The notes: generated by a model not told the origin, from the sequence alone. A DNA stretch of 64,000 nt from Luteolibacter rhizosphaerae (GCF_025950095.1 NZ_JAPDDR010000016.1:42669-106668); one strand, 5' to 3'; counted from the stretch's first letter, positions 40,680 through 49,117 are shown. Made by a program: numbers and translations.

Positions 40680-41221
40680 AGAAGCTTCTCATCCTCCCGC
40701 TCCTCGTCGTCATCGCCTGCCTGCTGGCGGGTGCCTACGGGGTCTTGCACGATCAATTCACCTACAGCATCTCCAAGGAGTACTACACCAAGTTCAAGTT
40801 CCGGCAGTTCGGTTTGCTGCACTCGCCGCTGCCCGCGCGGGCGATGGTGTCGATTGTCGGCTTCGGGGCCACCTGGTGGATGGGGCTTATCATCGGCTTG
40901 CTGGTCGGGGCTGTGGGATTCATTCACTCGGGGCCGCGCCGGATGTTGATCGTCTCGCTGCGATCGCTCGTGCTGGTGATTGCGGTCAGCCTGTTGGTCG
41001 GACTGGCGGGCTTGGCGTATGGATTCTTCCGGACGACCACCTTCGACCTTGCTTCCTATCGCGGTTGGTTCATTCCGCCCGGTCTGGAGGAGCCGCGGCG
41101 TTTCCTGCTGGTCGGCTACATGCACAATGCGTCCTACCTCGGCGGCGCGCTCTCGATCGTGGTTGCATGGATCTATCACTTCCGGGTCCGCAGGCAGGAC
41201 CGGCTGCGAGGCGGCGATTGA
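40676..41221 (+). CDS. Membrane protein with four segments (181 aa)
   Basis: GTG 40676 overlaps the previous TGA (GTGA), so the two are coupled. Hydrophobic segments at about residues 4-22, 57-84, 96-118 and 152-168. N-terminal KKLLILPLLVVIACLLAGAY could also act as a signal anchor. Not recognised. Confidence 0.65.
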   Translation: MKKLLILPLLVVIACLLAGAYGVLHDQFTYSISKEYYTKFKFRQFGLLHSPLPARAMVSIVGFGATWWMGLIIGLLVGAVGFIHSGPRRMLIVSLRSLVLVIAVSLLVGLAGLAYGFFRTTTFDLASYRGWFIPPGLEEPRRFLLVGYMHNASYLGGALSIVVAWIYHFRVRRQDRLRGGD

Positions 41222-41270
41222 TCTCCCTCCGCAGAGCTGCTTATCTTTCGCGCGAACCCGCGTCTCCCCG

Positions 41271-41621
41271 ATGCACATCAGCAACTTCAACTGGGTCTGC
41301 TTCGAGTGCCGCACGTCCCGCCGCGAGCCGAAGCTGGCGCGGCGCGTACCGGTCTGTGCGGAGTGCGGCGCGGATTGCTTTTGCCTCGGCTACAAGGTGG
41401 AGGTGCCGCGGCGCTACGCGGTGCGGGAGTGGCGGAAGCTGCGGGATGAATGCCGCCGCCGCTACCACATCGGGCGGGATTCCGTGCGGCGCTGGAATAT
41501 CCGCCGCATCCACGCGCTGGAGCAGGAGATCATCCGCCGCGAATCCATGCGGGAGAACAAGGACCGTAGCTATCTCATCAAGCGACTGAAGGACGAACTC
41601 GTGAAACGCCGCTCGCTATGA
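41271..41621 (+). CDS. Zinc-ribbon hypothetical protein (116 aa)
   Basis: ATG 41271. Four cysteines, NWVCFECRTSRRE and PVCAECGADCFCLG, form a zinc ribbon. The rest is very basic (RRYAVREWRKLRDECRRRYH, RRWNIRRIHALEQEIIRRES), suggesting nucleic-acid or ribosome binding. Its TGA overlaps the ATG of the next gene. Confidence 0.65.
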   Translation: MHISNFNWVCFECRTSRREPKLARRVPVCAECGADCFCLGYKVEVPRRYAVREWRKLRDECRRRYHIGRDSVRRWNIRRIHALEQEIIRRESMRENKDRSYLIKRLKDELVKRRSL

Positions 41622-42004
41622 AGGAATCCGACAGCAAGCCCGCCAGCGTGGACGACTACATCGCTGGCTTCCCCGCCGAGGTGCAGGCGATCCTGAAGAA
41701 GGTCCGCGCCACCGTCACCGCCGCCGCGCCCGAGGCGCAGGAGGTGATCAGCTACCGCATGCCTGCGCTGAAGCAGAAGGGCATCCTTATCTTCTACGCC
41801 GCCTTCAAGGGTCACATCGGCTTTTATCCACCCATCACCGGCGATGCGAAGCTGGAGCAAGCCGCCGCTCCCTATGCCGGGGAGAAGGGCAACCTGCGCT
41901 TCCCCTACGACCAAGCGATCCCCTACGAGCTGATCGGCAAGCTTACCGAGCTCCGTGTCGCGCAGGACAAGGCGAAGGCGGCGGCGAAGAAGCGGAAGCC
42001 ATGA
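41618..42004 (+). CDS. DUF1801 family (iron-chaperone/YdhG-like) protein
   Basis: 128 aa from ATG 41618, overlapping the previous stop by ATGA. Family pattern: VDDYIAGFPAEVQAILKKVR, ATVTAAAPEAQEVISYRMPA, LKQKGILIFYAAFKGHIGFY, PPITGDAKLEQAAAPYAGEK, FPYDQAIPYELIGKLTELRV. Frataxin-like fold; iron binding is suggested for the family. Basic C-terminus. Confidence 0.85.
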   Translation: MKESDSKPASVDDYIAGFPAEVQAILKKVRATVTAAAPEAQEVISYRMPALKQKGILIFYAAFKGHIGFYPPITGDAKLEQAAAPYAGEKGNLRFPYDQAIPYELIGKLTELRVAQDKAKAAAKKRKP

Positions 42005-42079
42005 CTCCCATGTCCCTCCGGGGCAAGGGGGCTATTCCAAACGCACACTCCCCAGCTTGTCGCCGCGTGGCCGTCGTGC

Positions 42080-42604
42080 ATGCTGGCCCAATCCGTGGCA
42101 AGCAAACCCAAGATCTACATCCGCCCGCCGGACTTCCCCGATGCGGTGGCCTTCGTGGCGGCGGCGCAGCGGAGCAAGAAGCTTCACGTCCCCTACATCA
42201 TCGCGCCGGACACACCGGAGAAGTTCGCAGCCTACCTGGAGCGCATGGCCGCTCCGGCGAATTATCCCTTCCTGATCTGCCGTCGCGATACGGAAGAGCT
42301 GGTGGGCGTGGTGAATCTCACGCACGTGATCCGTGGCATGTTCTACAGCGGCTACCTCGGCTACTACGCCTTCGCCGGTCACGAGCGGCAGGGCCTGATG
42401 AAACAGGGCCTGCAGGCAGTGGTGAAGCACGCCTTCAAGGAGATGAGGATGCACCGGCTGGAGGCGAATATCCAGCCGGCGAATACGCCCTCCATCGCGC
42501 TCGCCGCCGCCTGCGGCTTTCACAAGGAAGGCTTCTCGCCGCGCTACCTGAAGGTGCGTGGCAAGTGGCGAGACCACGAGCGCTGGGCGATCGTGCGGCC
42601 TTAG
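42080..42604 (+). CDS. GNAT acetyltransferase, RimJ/RimL-like
   Basis: 174 aa from ATG 42080. Pattern: DAVAFVAAAQRSKKLHVPYI, FLICRRDTEELVGVVNLTHV, GYLGYYAFAGHERQGLMKQG, LQAVVKHAFKEMRMHRLEAN, IQPANTPSIALAAACGFHKE, GFSPRYLKVRGKWRDHERWA. This is the ribosomal-protein-alanine or small-molecule N-acetyltransferase group. Confidence 0.85.
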   Translation: MLAQSVASKPKIYIRPPDFPDAVAFVAAAQRSKKLHVPYIIAPDTPEKFAAYLERMAAPANYPFLICRRDTEELVGVVNLTHVIRGMFYSGYLGYYAFAGHERQGLMKQGLQAVVKHAFKEMRMHRLEANIQPANTPSIALAAACGFHKEGFSPRYLKVRGKWRDHERWAIVRP

Positions 42605-42673
42605 AAAAAGGCCATTCGGCTTGTTCGGTGGGACAGGGTAACAGAGCTTCATGGAGAACCCGGTGATCCGACA

Positions 42674-43039
42674 ATGACCACACCTGAAAGCAACACCGAC
42701 TTTTCTTCCGCCATGGATCGAGCCATGAGAATCCGGGAGATCTATCACGCGCTGGAAACGAAGAACCACGGCAGCGCGTGGACAATCCAAGAAGACATGA
42801 TCGGATTCACCTACGATGTGGGTGAACTGGGACGGTTGCTGATGGCCGACGAAGGCCGCTGGGTCTATCCCGGCGATCTCAAGCAGGATCTAGAGCACAA
42901 GCTTGCGGAGTGCCTGTGGTGGCTTCTCGTCTTCTCCGGGCGCCTGGGGATCGATCTCGATTCCGCCTTCGCCTCGAAAATGGCGGAGCGGGAGTCCGAG
43001 CTCTCCGCCAGTCTCGCGGGACCGGCCGCGGAGGCTTGA
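42674..43039 (+). CDS. MazG-like nucleotide pyrophosphohydrolase family protein
   Basis: 121 aa from ATG 42674. Helical with IREIYHALETKNHGSAWTIQ, EDMIGFTYDVGELGRLLMAD, LKQDLEHKLAECLWWLLVFS, GRLGIDLDSAFASKMAERES. The conserved 'EDMxGFTYDVGELGRLLM...E..DLxxEL.....LLV' acid pattern for Mg binding is present. The family hydrolyses canonical or damaged dNTPs; here the substrate is unknown. Confidence 0.75.
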   Translation: MTTPESNTDFSSAMDRAMRIREIYHALETKNHGSAWTIQEDMIGFTYDVGELGRLLMADEGRWVYPGDLKQDLEHKLAECLWWLLVFSGRLGIDLDSAFASKMAERESELSASLAGPAAEA

Positions 43040-43129
43040 TGTCGACCACGCGAGGGGCGGCTTGGATCTTGATCGGACTGCTGTCACTAATTATGGGCTG
43101 TCATTCCCTTACGAAATCTCTCCTCTCCC

Positions 43130-43885
43130 ATGAATATTTTCTGGCGTATCTTGCCGGTCCTTCTGGCAGTCCTTGTGGGATCTTCCTGCGGCGAACGCGG
43201 CAGCACCGCCGGTACCAGTGCCAGTCCCGCGGATACCAAGGCCTTCAAGATCGAGGGCGAATGGGAACCGGTGGATGGCACCTCCAATGGGGAAGCGCCG
43301 CCACCCGGCTACTTTGATGACATGGTCTTCGAGTTCAGGGCCGGGAAGATGCGGCTCAACGGGTCGAGCGCTGTGGACTACAGCATCGATGCCAGCACCA
43401 CCCCGGCGCGGATCGATATCAAGAATAGCCTGAACCAAGTGGGCATCCTGAAGCTGGAAGGAGACCGCCTGCATCTCTGCACCGGCGTGGGCGGGCGCAG
43501 GCCGAAGGAGTTCAAGACAGCGGCAGGTAGCAACGAGACCTATCTGGTGCTCAAGCGGAAGGAGAAGCCCGGTGAGTTCCTGCCCGTGGACCTGAAGGTC
43601 GGCGGCATCTATGCCAAGGAGAGCGACGACGGGAAGTACAGTCTCCTGAAGGTCCTGCGCGTGGAGGACGACATCGTGCACATCCGTTTCTATGAAGACC
43701 GCTTCGACAAGATTCCGTTGGGTGTCGTGACCAAGGATCTCAAGGTCCTAACCAGCCACGCCCCGCTGGAGCGGAAGGCCTTCTTGGAAGCGGAGCGCGA
43801 CCTCGTCGCTATTGAGGCGGTCTCGGAAGACGAGTTGGGCGGCTACCGGCTTTATCAGAAAGCGATGGAGGAGGGGACTCGATGA
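43130..43885 (+). CDS. Lipoprotein with TIGR03067-like domain (251 aa)
   Basis: ATG 43130; lipoprotein signal (FWRILPVLLAVLVGSSCGE, lipobox VGSSC by extension). Residues 40-150 follow the TIGR03067 layout: EGEWEPVDGTSNGEAPPPGY, FDDMVFEFRAGKMRLNGSSA, DYSIDASTTPARIDIKNSLN, LKLEGDRLHLCTGVGGRRPK, and ETYLVLKRKE. This domain is abundant in Planctomycetes and Verrucomicrobia; function unknown. The C-terminal 90 residues are separate (YSLLKVLRVEDDIVHIRFYE). The TGA overlaps the next ATG. Confidence 0.75.
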   Translation: MNIFWRILPVLLAVLVGSSCGERGSTAGTSASPADTKAFKIEGEWEPVDGTSNGEAPPPGYFDDMVFEFRAGKMRLNGSSAVDYSIDASTTPARIDIKNSLNQVGILKLEGDRLHLCTGVGGRRPKEFKTAAGSNETYLVLKRKEKPGEFLPVDLKVGGIYAKESDDGKYSLLKVLRVEDDIVHIRFYEDRFDKIPLGVVTKDLKVLTSHAPLERKAFLEAERDLVAIEAVSEDELGGYRLYQKAMEEGTR

Positions 43886-44334
43886 AGGGAATTTCTATGA
43901 GATTGTTTCTGCTTGGCCTGCTCTTGCTGCGCCCCCTCGCGGCGGAGCCGCTGGATCTGGCCTTGCCCGGTCCGGTGAAGATCGAGAAGGCGACCTACTA
44001 CTTGAACGGCGACAGGACCGGCGGGTCGGTGGCCGTGATCTTGATGGATGCAGAGGGTCGCAGCCATGACGTGCACTACATGACTGCGGATTTCCCGCCG
44101 GAGGAGGGCGGCGGAAAGCTTTCGATTCGGCGCAAGCCATCAGATAAGGACGAGAGCTTCGAGAAGGGCAGCAAGGAAGAGGCCCGGCTCTTGAAGCTGC
44201 TGCGGGCGGCCTGTATCGAAACCTACGGCTCCGCCGATGTGGCCCGGTTGCGTGAGGGCAAGGGGAGAGGTGATGCGATGCATGGTTTCGCCATGTCCTG
44301 CCTGTTGCACCACTTCCCGGAGAAGGGGAAGTGA
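43882..44334 (+). CDS. Secreted protein (150 aa)
   Basis: ATG 43882 overlaps the upstream stop (ATGA); ATG 43897 is an alternative. Signal peptide RLFLLGLLLLRPLAAEP. Mature part: VKIEKATYYLNGDRTGGSVA, RSHDVHYMTADFPPEEGGGK, RLLKLLRAACIETYGSADVA. Co-translated with the TIGR03067 lipoprotein, so the two may form an envelope pair. Confidence 0.65.
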   Translation: MKGISMRLFLLGLLLLRPLAAEPLDLALPGPVKIEKATYYLNGDRTGGSVAVILMDAEGRSHDVHYMTADFPPEEGGGKLSIRRKPSDKDESFEKGSKEEARLLKLLRAACIETYGSADVARLREGKGRGDAMHGFAMSCLLHHFPEKGK

Positions 44335-44409
44335 GCGAAGGGCGGCATCCGGTGGCGATGTGGGGAGAGTTTGATTTCCCAGCGTCGATCCGCGAAGGTG
44401 TTCGCTGCC

Positions 44410-44892
44410 ATGGCGGATGAGATCCATGTCATCGATGTCGCGCCGGTCTTCACCGCGGTGATCCGGGAGCGAGTGGCGCGTGATGAGCTATCCCGTTTCG
44501 TCCCCGCGGCGTGTGGCGAGGTCTGGTCCTTCCTCCGCGATGCCGGCCTGCCGAAGCCGGGTCGTCATCTCGCGCTCTATGGAGCGGATGGCATGGTGGA
44601 GGCGGGCGTAGAGGTCGGCAGCCCTTTAATCAACTCGGGTCGGGTGCTCGGCTCGCAACTGCCTTCGGGTCGCGCGATCACGATGGTTCACCACGGTCCC
44701 TATGATCGACTTGGAGAAACGCATGCGCGCATCCGCGAGTGGTGCGCGGTGCAGGGTTTCCGCAGCGCGGGCATCTGCTGGGAGCTCTACGGTCACTGGG
44801 AGGAGGGGTGGGAAGAGGATGCTTCCCTGATCCGCACCGATGCGTTTCATCTTCTCAAGCCGGAAGATATCCAGCCCGCAGATCCGCCATGA
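44410..44892 (+). CDS. GyrI-like small-molecule-binding protein
   Basis: 160 aa from ATG 44410; TTG 44371 is possible. Pattern: VIDVAPVFTAVIRERVARDE, SRFVPAACGEVWSFLRDAGL, GRHLALYGADGMVEAGVEVG, LPSGRAITMVHHGPYDRLGE, THARIREWCAVQGFRSAGIC, WELYGHWEEGWEEDASLIRT. GyrI/SbmC/Rob effector-binding fold, here without a DNA-binding domain. Known members bind drugs or bile-like compounds or inhibit gyrase. Stop overlaps the next ATG. Confidence 0.85.
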   Translation: MADEIHVIDVAPVFTAVIRERVARDELSRFVPAACGEVWSFLRDAGLPKPGRHLALYGADGMVEAGVEVGSPLINSGRVLGSQLPSGRAITMVHHGPYDRLGETHARIREWCAVQGFRSAGICWELYGHWEEGWEEDASLIRTDAFHLLKPEDIQPADPP

Positions 44893-45476
44893 ACTTCCTA
44901 GCCGCGAGTGATTCCTCCGTATGGCGCCTGTTCGCCAGGGGCCAGATGAATGGCGTCATCCTTCTCGGCCTTCTGATTGGAGTTGCCTTTGCTTGGTGGA
45001 TCGGCTGCTCGCGCCCCCGTTTCCGCGCGCTCCGCCTCTTCTCGGCGACGGCGCTCGCCATCGCGGCGCTCTCGATCGCGATTGTCGCTATCTACCGATG
45101 GCCGCGGGTAAAGGACCCCCACAACTTCGAGTCGCAGCGCCTGCCTCCGGGCTACATGCTCTTGTACGGACCGGCGGAGGATTCCTACGTGGGGTCGATC
45201 ATCGCTCCGGATGGACGGGAGATCAGCATGGATGTGGGCGCGATGGCCGGGATCTTCGCCGATCCCCGCGAGCGTGAGAAGTATGACCGCTTCAGCGAGT
45301 GGATCGTCGAAGGGCACAAGGCTTACGTCGCCGACAAAAGGTATCCCGATCCTCCTTCCCGCTTTCTGTCCATCACCTTCGAGAAAGGCTGGGTGAATTT
45401 CATCGCCCGGATTGATCGGGATGAGGAAGTGGAGGAGGTCAGGAAGCTGGTGATGACTTATCGACCCCGGGACTAG
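44889..45476 (+). CDS. Membrane-anchored protein (195 aa)
   Basis: ATG 44889 overlaps the GyrI-like stop (ATGA). Two hydrophobic segments at about residues 21-40 (NGVILLGLLIGVAFAWWIGC) and 49-68, then a soluble domain (SYVGSIIAPDGREISMDVGA, YDRFSEWIVEGHKAYVADKR, FLSITFEKGWVNFIARIDRD). Coupled translation suggests a link to the effector-binding protein. Confidence 0.65.
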   Translation: MNFLAASDSSVWRLFARGQMNGVILLGLLIGVAFAWWIGCSRPRFRALRLFSATALAIAALSIAIVAIYRWPRVKDPHNFESQRLPPGYMLLYGPAEDSYVGSIIAPDGREISMDVGAMAGIFADPREREKYDRFSEWIVEGHKAYVADKRYPDPPSRFLSITFEKGWVNFIARIDRDEEVEEVRKLVMTYRPRD

Positions 45477-45477
45477 A

Positions 45478-45834
45478 ATGCTCTCCATGAAACTCGCTGC
45501 CATCCGCACTCATGCCCTCGCGCTTCCGGAAGTCACGGAAGAGCCGCACTTCGACTTCTCCTCTTTCCGGGTGCGCGGGAAGATCTTCGCCACAGTGCCG
45601 CCGGATGAGGAGCACCTGCATGTCTTCCTCAAGGAGGGATCGCGGATCGCCGCGCTGGAGCAGTGCTGCGCCTTCGCGGAGGACCTGCACTGGGGGAAGA
45701 AGGTCCTCGGCCTACGCGTTTCACTGCCGGAGGCGAATGCCGCCGCGGTGAAGAAGCTGCTCGAACTAGCGTGGCAGGAGAAAGCGCCCAAAACCCTCGC
45801 CGCGCAGTGGCGCGGGAATCGTTTGCAAAGCTAA
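45478..45834 (+). CDS. MmcQ/YjbR family protein
   Basis: 118 aa; ATG 45478, or ATG 45487. Pattern: AIRTHALALPEVTEEPHFDF, SSFRVRGKIFATVPPDEEHL, HVFLKEGSRIAALEQCCAFA, EDLHWGKKVLGLRVSLPEAN, VKKLLELAWQEKAPKTLAAQ. Small DNA-binding-like MmcQ/YjbR fold of unknown function. It is one bp after the membrane protein gene. Confidence 0.85.
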   Translation: MLSMKLAAIRTHALALPEVTEEPHFDFSSFRVRGKIFATVPPDEEHLHVFLKEGSRIAALEQCCAFAEDLHWGKKVLGLRVSLPEANAAAVKKLLELAWQEKAPKTLAAQWRGNRLQS

Positions 45835-45855
45835 AGAATCGGCGGACTGTGCCGG

Positions 45856-46176
45856 ATGACGGAGGCACCGACGAACATCTGGATCAAGTGCGCGGCCGGT
45901 CTCACGGCGTGGATCGCACTGGCAGCGGTGGCTTCTTGGTTCGTCTTCGGGATGGCCGGCTCGCAGCCTTTCGGGCTGGTGCTGCTGGTCTGCTCGGCGG
46001 TGGCGCTGCTCGTCGGCTTGGTCCTGCTGCCGTATAACATCATCGAGGCGGGATACATCGGCATCATGTTGAGCGTGGCGCTGCTCCTGCTCGGGTGGAG
46101 TTCGCCCTTTGTCGCCAGCGCCCTAGGCGGAATCGTGACCGGCTTCTGGTGGAGCCGGGTGACACGCTGCCAGTGA
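45856..46176 (+). CDS. Membrane protein (106 aa)
   Basis: ATG 45856. Three or four hydrophobic segments (about residues 11-30, 37-57, 64-82 and 83-99) with few loop residues. Possibly an inner-membrane protein of unknown role. Confidence 0.6.
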   Translation: MTEAPTNIWIKCAAGLTAWIALAAVASWFVFGMAGSQPFGLVLLVCSAVALLVGLVLLPYNIIEAGYIGIMLSVALLLLGWSSPFVASALGGIVTGFWWSRVTRCQ

Positions 46177-46314
46177 GGACGGGGCTCGCGCGCACGCCAG
46201 AGCGGCTGTACCGCGAAAGGGTCCACCCACCCCCGGATCTTCTAAAAAAGAAATCCGCCCGATCCGCGAAAGAAAGCGGATGCGAAATGCGTCTTTTCTA
46301 GCATATTGAATGCG

Positions 46315-47085
46315 ATGAAGGCGTCCTCGGCGTGGAGTTTGGTCGGAGCGGGCCTGCTGTTTCTGGCAGTCGTCCTGATCGTCCGTGCCGGCGGGCTCGC
46401 GGAGGAAAAGGGGAGGGAAGAGGCGCGCGCCTATGCGAAAGCAAGGGAGCCCTTCCCCCGTGAGGCGAAGAGCGATTCCGCCCGCGCGGGATCAAAGCCG
46501 CCGCGCGTGCCGGAATCCGCCGGGAACCCGCGTATGCGTCTGAAGCAGATCCATGTCGAGGGCACATGGGAGCACAATCTCATGCGCTCCCTGCTCGGGC
46601 CCTTTGATTCCTCCGAGCTGCGCCGTGTGGCGGAAGATCCGCAGCGCGATGAACGCCGTTTCCTCCAGCTGCTCCTGCGCGCCGCCGCGGAACGGGATCC
46701 CAGCTTCCGCGATCTGCTCGGTCGCCCCGCGCTGCGGCAGGATCCGCAGGCGGAACTCGGCCTGCTGACCTATGCCTTCTCCATCACCCGCAATCGCGAG
46801 GCGCTGGAGAAGATCCTGAAGCTTCACACCGACACTACTCCGGAGAAGCGCACCTGGGACTCGAACGAAATCATGGCGCTGGCGGTGATCGATGAATGGG
46901 ACCTCACGCGAAAGGCGCTTGTCGCCCATCAACTCAGCGGCGATAGCAGCGGCGGCGATGCGAAGTATGCCTTCTGGTTGAAGCGCCGCTATCTCTTCCC
47001 GCAGGACAAGAGCTTCCCGCAGAGTTTCGAGGAGTTCACGCGGCAGATGGAAGAGGAGCAGCGGAAGAATGATCCGGATGGCTGA
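46315..47085 (+). CDS. Membrane-anchored helical protein (256 aa)
   Basis: ATG 46315; TTG 46306 is possible. One N-terminal hydrophobic segment (SLVGAGLLFLAVVLIVRAGG), then a Glu/Arg/Ala-rich linker, then an all-helical domain (LMRSLLGPFDSSELRRVAED, RFLQLLLRAAAERDPSFRDL, LGLLTYAFSITRNREALEKI, SFPQSFEEFTRQMEEEQRKN). TPR- or HEAT-like in appearance. Family unknown. The gap before it contains a TCCGC/GCGGA hairpin. Confidence 0.6.
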   Translation: MKASSAWSLVGAGLLFLAVVLIVRAGGLAEEKGREEARAYAKAREPFPREAKSDSARAGSKPPRVPESAGNPRMRLKQIHVEGTWEHNLMRSLLGPFDSSELRRVAEDPQRDERRFLQLLLRAAAERDPSFRDLLGRPALRQDPQAELGLLTYAFSITRNREALEKILKLHTDTTPEKRTWDSNEIMALAVIDEWDLTRKALVAHQLSGDSSGGDAKYAFWLKRRYLFPQDKSFPQSFEEFTRQMEEEQRKNDPDG

Positions 47086-47108
47086 CGGTGATCACCCGAT
47101 GTTAGGAG

Positions 47109-47225
47109 GACGACTTCGTCGTTCCGGCCGGGGGCGTCACCAGGAGAGAGACCCCATGGCGATCGAGGGAGGATCCGCCCCGCCGGAAGCACAAGAGTGC
47201 TTTCGCTACGATCGCCCGCTTCACG
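47109..47225. repeat. Dispersed intergenic repeat, copy 2
   Basis: GACGACTTCGTCGTTCCGG (47109-47127, extending to GGGGGCGT at 47137) matches 27185-27213 with a few changes, and both copies are followed by CATGGCGATC and, later, GCTACGAT. The gap 47086-47231 is otherwise empty. Confidence 0.55.
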
Positions 47226-47231
47226 CGCGGC

Positions 47232-48095
47232 TCAGAACGGCGCCTTCACCAGCGTGGCCAGCAGTTCTTCCATCAGCTCGGCATCCTCTTGCTCGCCGCG
47301 CACGGACCATGCGGTAGCCAGCTCCTCCACCACGCGCACCAGCAGCTCGCCCGGCGTGGCGGCACGGGTGGCGATCATGCGGATATCCCGCGGGTAGCGG
47401 CGCATGCGGTGCGCCAGATCATCCGGCTGTACGCGGCGACCCTTCACCAGCGGCTCGCTGAGGATCACGCTGCTGTCGTCGTGATAGCGGCAGAGCAGGG
47501 AACGCGGCAGCAGCAGCCCGTCCACATCGATCTCCAGACGGTGAGCGACCAGCAGGAAGATGATACCCAGCCCGACGGCATTCGAGGGATTACCCGCCAG
47601 CACATGGGCCAGATCGTAGTTGTCCGGATCATCTTCCTCACCGGTGTTCGCGGTGAAGCGGCCGCTTTCGAAAAGAGCGGCGTTGATCCCGGTGGCACCC
47701 AGATCGGCACCGGTGACCTCCAGCTCCTCGGCGATCAGGTCGAGCGCATCGCCCAGCGGTTGGCGCAGGCTCACGCCATCGTGCAGGTAATCGGACAGGC
47801 TGCGGAGCAGCGCTTCGAATTGATCCCAATCGTCCGCCACGGCGGCGGCACCGCCGGCGGGCACGATCCACTCGCGGCGCAGGCGCTCTCGCCGGGCCGG
47901 CAGCAGCAGCAGGGAGAGCAGCTCGGTATCGGCCTCGTTCAGCTTCACCGCGGACTCGCCCAGCAGCTCGCTCACATCCCCACCGAAAGCGCCCAAGGCC
48001 TTCTCCACCGAAGCACGCACGGGCGGTGAATCGTCGTCGAGCAGCCTCAGCAGGACGGAGAGGCGCTCCGGAGAAGTGTCGGTACTGTTGGTCAC
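47232..48095 (-). CDS. SirB1-like (transglutaminase-like) protein
   Basis: GTG 48095 starts a 287-aa product; earlier in-frame starts up to 48287 read through AT-rich non-coding sequence. N-terminal helical half (RLSVLLRLLDDDSPPVRASV, LLGESAVKLNEADTELLSLL), then ANTGEEDDPDNYDLAHVLAG, NPSNAVGLGIIFLLVAHRLE, IDVDGLLLPRSLLCRYHDDS and DIRMIATRAATPGELLVRVV. The GNPSNAVGLGII strand-loop is that of the SirB1/transglutaminase_9 family; the Cys nucleophile of active transglutaminases is not seen, so it may be inactive. Divergent from the PEP-CTERM gene. Confidence 0.75.
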   Translation of the reverse strand: MTNSTDTSPERLSVLLRLLDDDSPPVRASVEKALGAFGGDVSELLGESAVKLNEADTELLSLLLLPARRERLRREWIVPAGGAAAVADDWDQFEALLRSLSDYLHDGVSLRQPLGDALDLIAEELEVTGADLGATGINAALFESGRFTANTGEEDDPDNYDLAHVLAGNPSNAVGLGIIFLLVAHRLEIDVDGLLLPRSLLCRYHDDSSVILSEPLVKGRRVQPDDLAHRMRRYPRDIRMIATRAATPGELLVRVVEELATAWSVRGEQEDAELMEELLATLVKAPF

Positions 48096-48346
48096 TAGGA
48101 GAGAAAAAATGAGAAAAGGACTGGGGTCGCGTGCTTGGGGTTTCCCCGTGATAAACGCGTTGAAACGTCCTGCAATGCTCAATTTCCTAACAAGGGAAGG
48201 CCTCTCATCATGCGGAGTGATGCTGTCATGATACCCAGCGCATACCCTATATGGGTGTGTTTGTAGCAAATCACCCCGCGTAATCACGGTATATTGACGT
48301 TTCAGATTTGCTAAATGATGGGTGCGGCTCTACACCGCGCCCCCGC
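48096..48346. promoter_or_regulatory. Divergent intergenic region with operator-like palindrome
   Basis: 250 bp, notably AT-rich. ACCCTATATGGGT (48244-48256) is an exact inverted repeat around TATAT. ACGGTATAT (48286-48294) is shared with the gap before the secreted gene at 16939. Promoters for the PEP-CTERM gene and for the SirB1-like gene should lie here. Confidence 0.4.
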
Positions 48347-49117
48347 ATGCGAACTTCTCTCTCGCTCCTTTCATCCCTCGCTCTGGCTACCGCCTCCGCG
48401 CACGCTGCCATCATCGTCAGCTACGCCGAGGTCCCCGGCCAGTACAACTCCACGCTCCAGAACACGAGCGTGATCGACTTCAACTCCGCCACCACCGGCT
48501 ACCAGGAGAGCCTGACTTGGAGCGGCGTGGGCACCTACTCTCCGGTTACGGTGAATGCCGCCGATGTCTATGGCGGCGCCGGCAATCCCGATGGCTCGAA
48601 CTACCTGGTGCAAGGCGCCAACGGTCCGTCCGCGACCACGCTGACGCTTACCAATCCGGTGAGCTACTTCGGCCTCTGGTGGTCGGCAGGCGATAACCAG
48701 AACGTGCTGGAGTTCTACTCCGGCACCGACCTGGTGGCGCGCTTCACCACTGCTTCGCTGCTCACCGCGATCACGGCGGATGGCGGCTACATGGGAAACC
48801 CTGCCACCGGGATCTTTGGCGATGGCAACGGCACGGAGCCGTACGCCTTCGTGAACTTCTTCGGCGAGGACGAGGGCGTGTCCTGGGACCGCATCGTCTT
48901 CACCAACGAAAGCGGAAGCGGATTCGAGAGCGACAATCACACGGTGCGCGATCTCACATGGGGTGGATACGGTGGCGAGACCGGTCCGCTCCCCGGCAAT
49001 CTCGTGGCCCGTGTGGAAGGCAACAACGTTACACTGATCCCCGAGCCTGCGAGCGCGGTATTGGGAATGCTCGGGTGCTTCACCCTCCTGCTCCGCCGTC
49101 GCCGCGCTTCGATCTAA
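48347..49117 (+). CDS. PEP-CTERM sorting domain protein
   Basis: 256 aa from ATG 48347 (MRTSLSLLSSLALATASAHA signal peptide). The mature domain is beta-rich (TSVIDFNSATTGYQESLTWS, VSYFGLWWSAGDNQNVLEFY, YAFVNFFGEDEGVSWDRIVF). The C-terminus is a textbook PEP-CTERM anchor: IPEPASAVLGMLGCFTLLLR followed by RRR. Exosortase-processed proteins of this kind end up in the outer surface or extracellular matrix. No exosortase gene is in the window. Confidence 0.9.
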   Translation: MRTSLSLLSSLALATASAHAAIIVSYAEVPGQYNSTLQNTSVIDFNSATTGYQESLTWSGVGTYSPVTVNAADVYGGAGNPDGSNYLVQGANGPSATTLTLTNPVSYFGLWWSAGDNQNVLEFYSGTDLVARFTTASLLTAITADGGYMGNPATGIFGDGNGTEPYAFVNFFGEDEGVSWDRIVFTNESGSGFESDNHTVRDLTWGGYGGETGPLPGNLVARVEGNNVTLIPEPASAVLGMLGCFTLLLRRRRASI

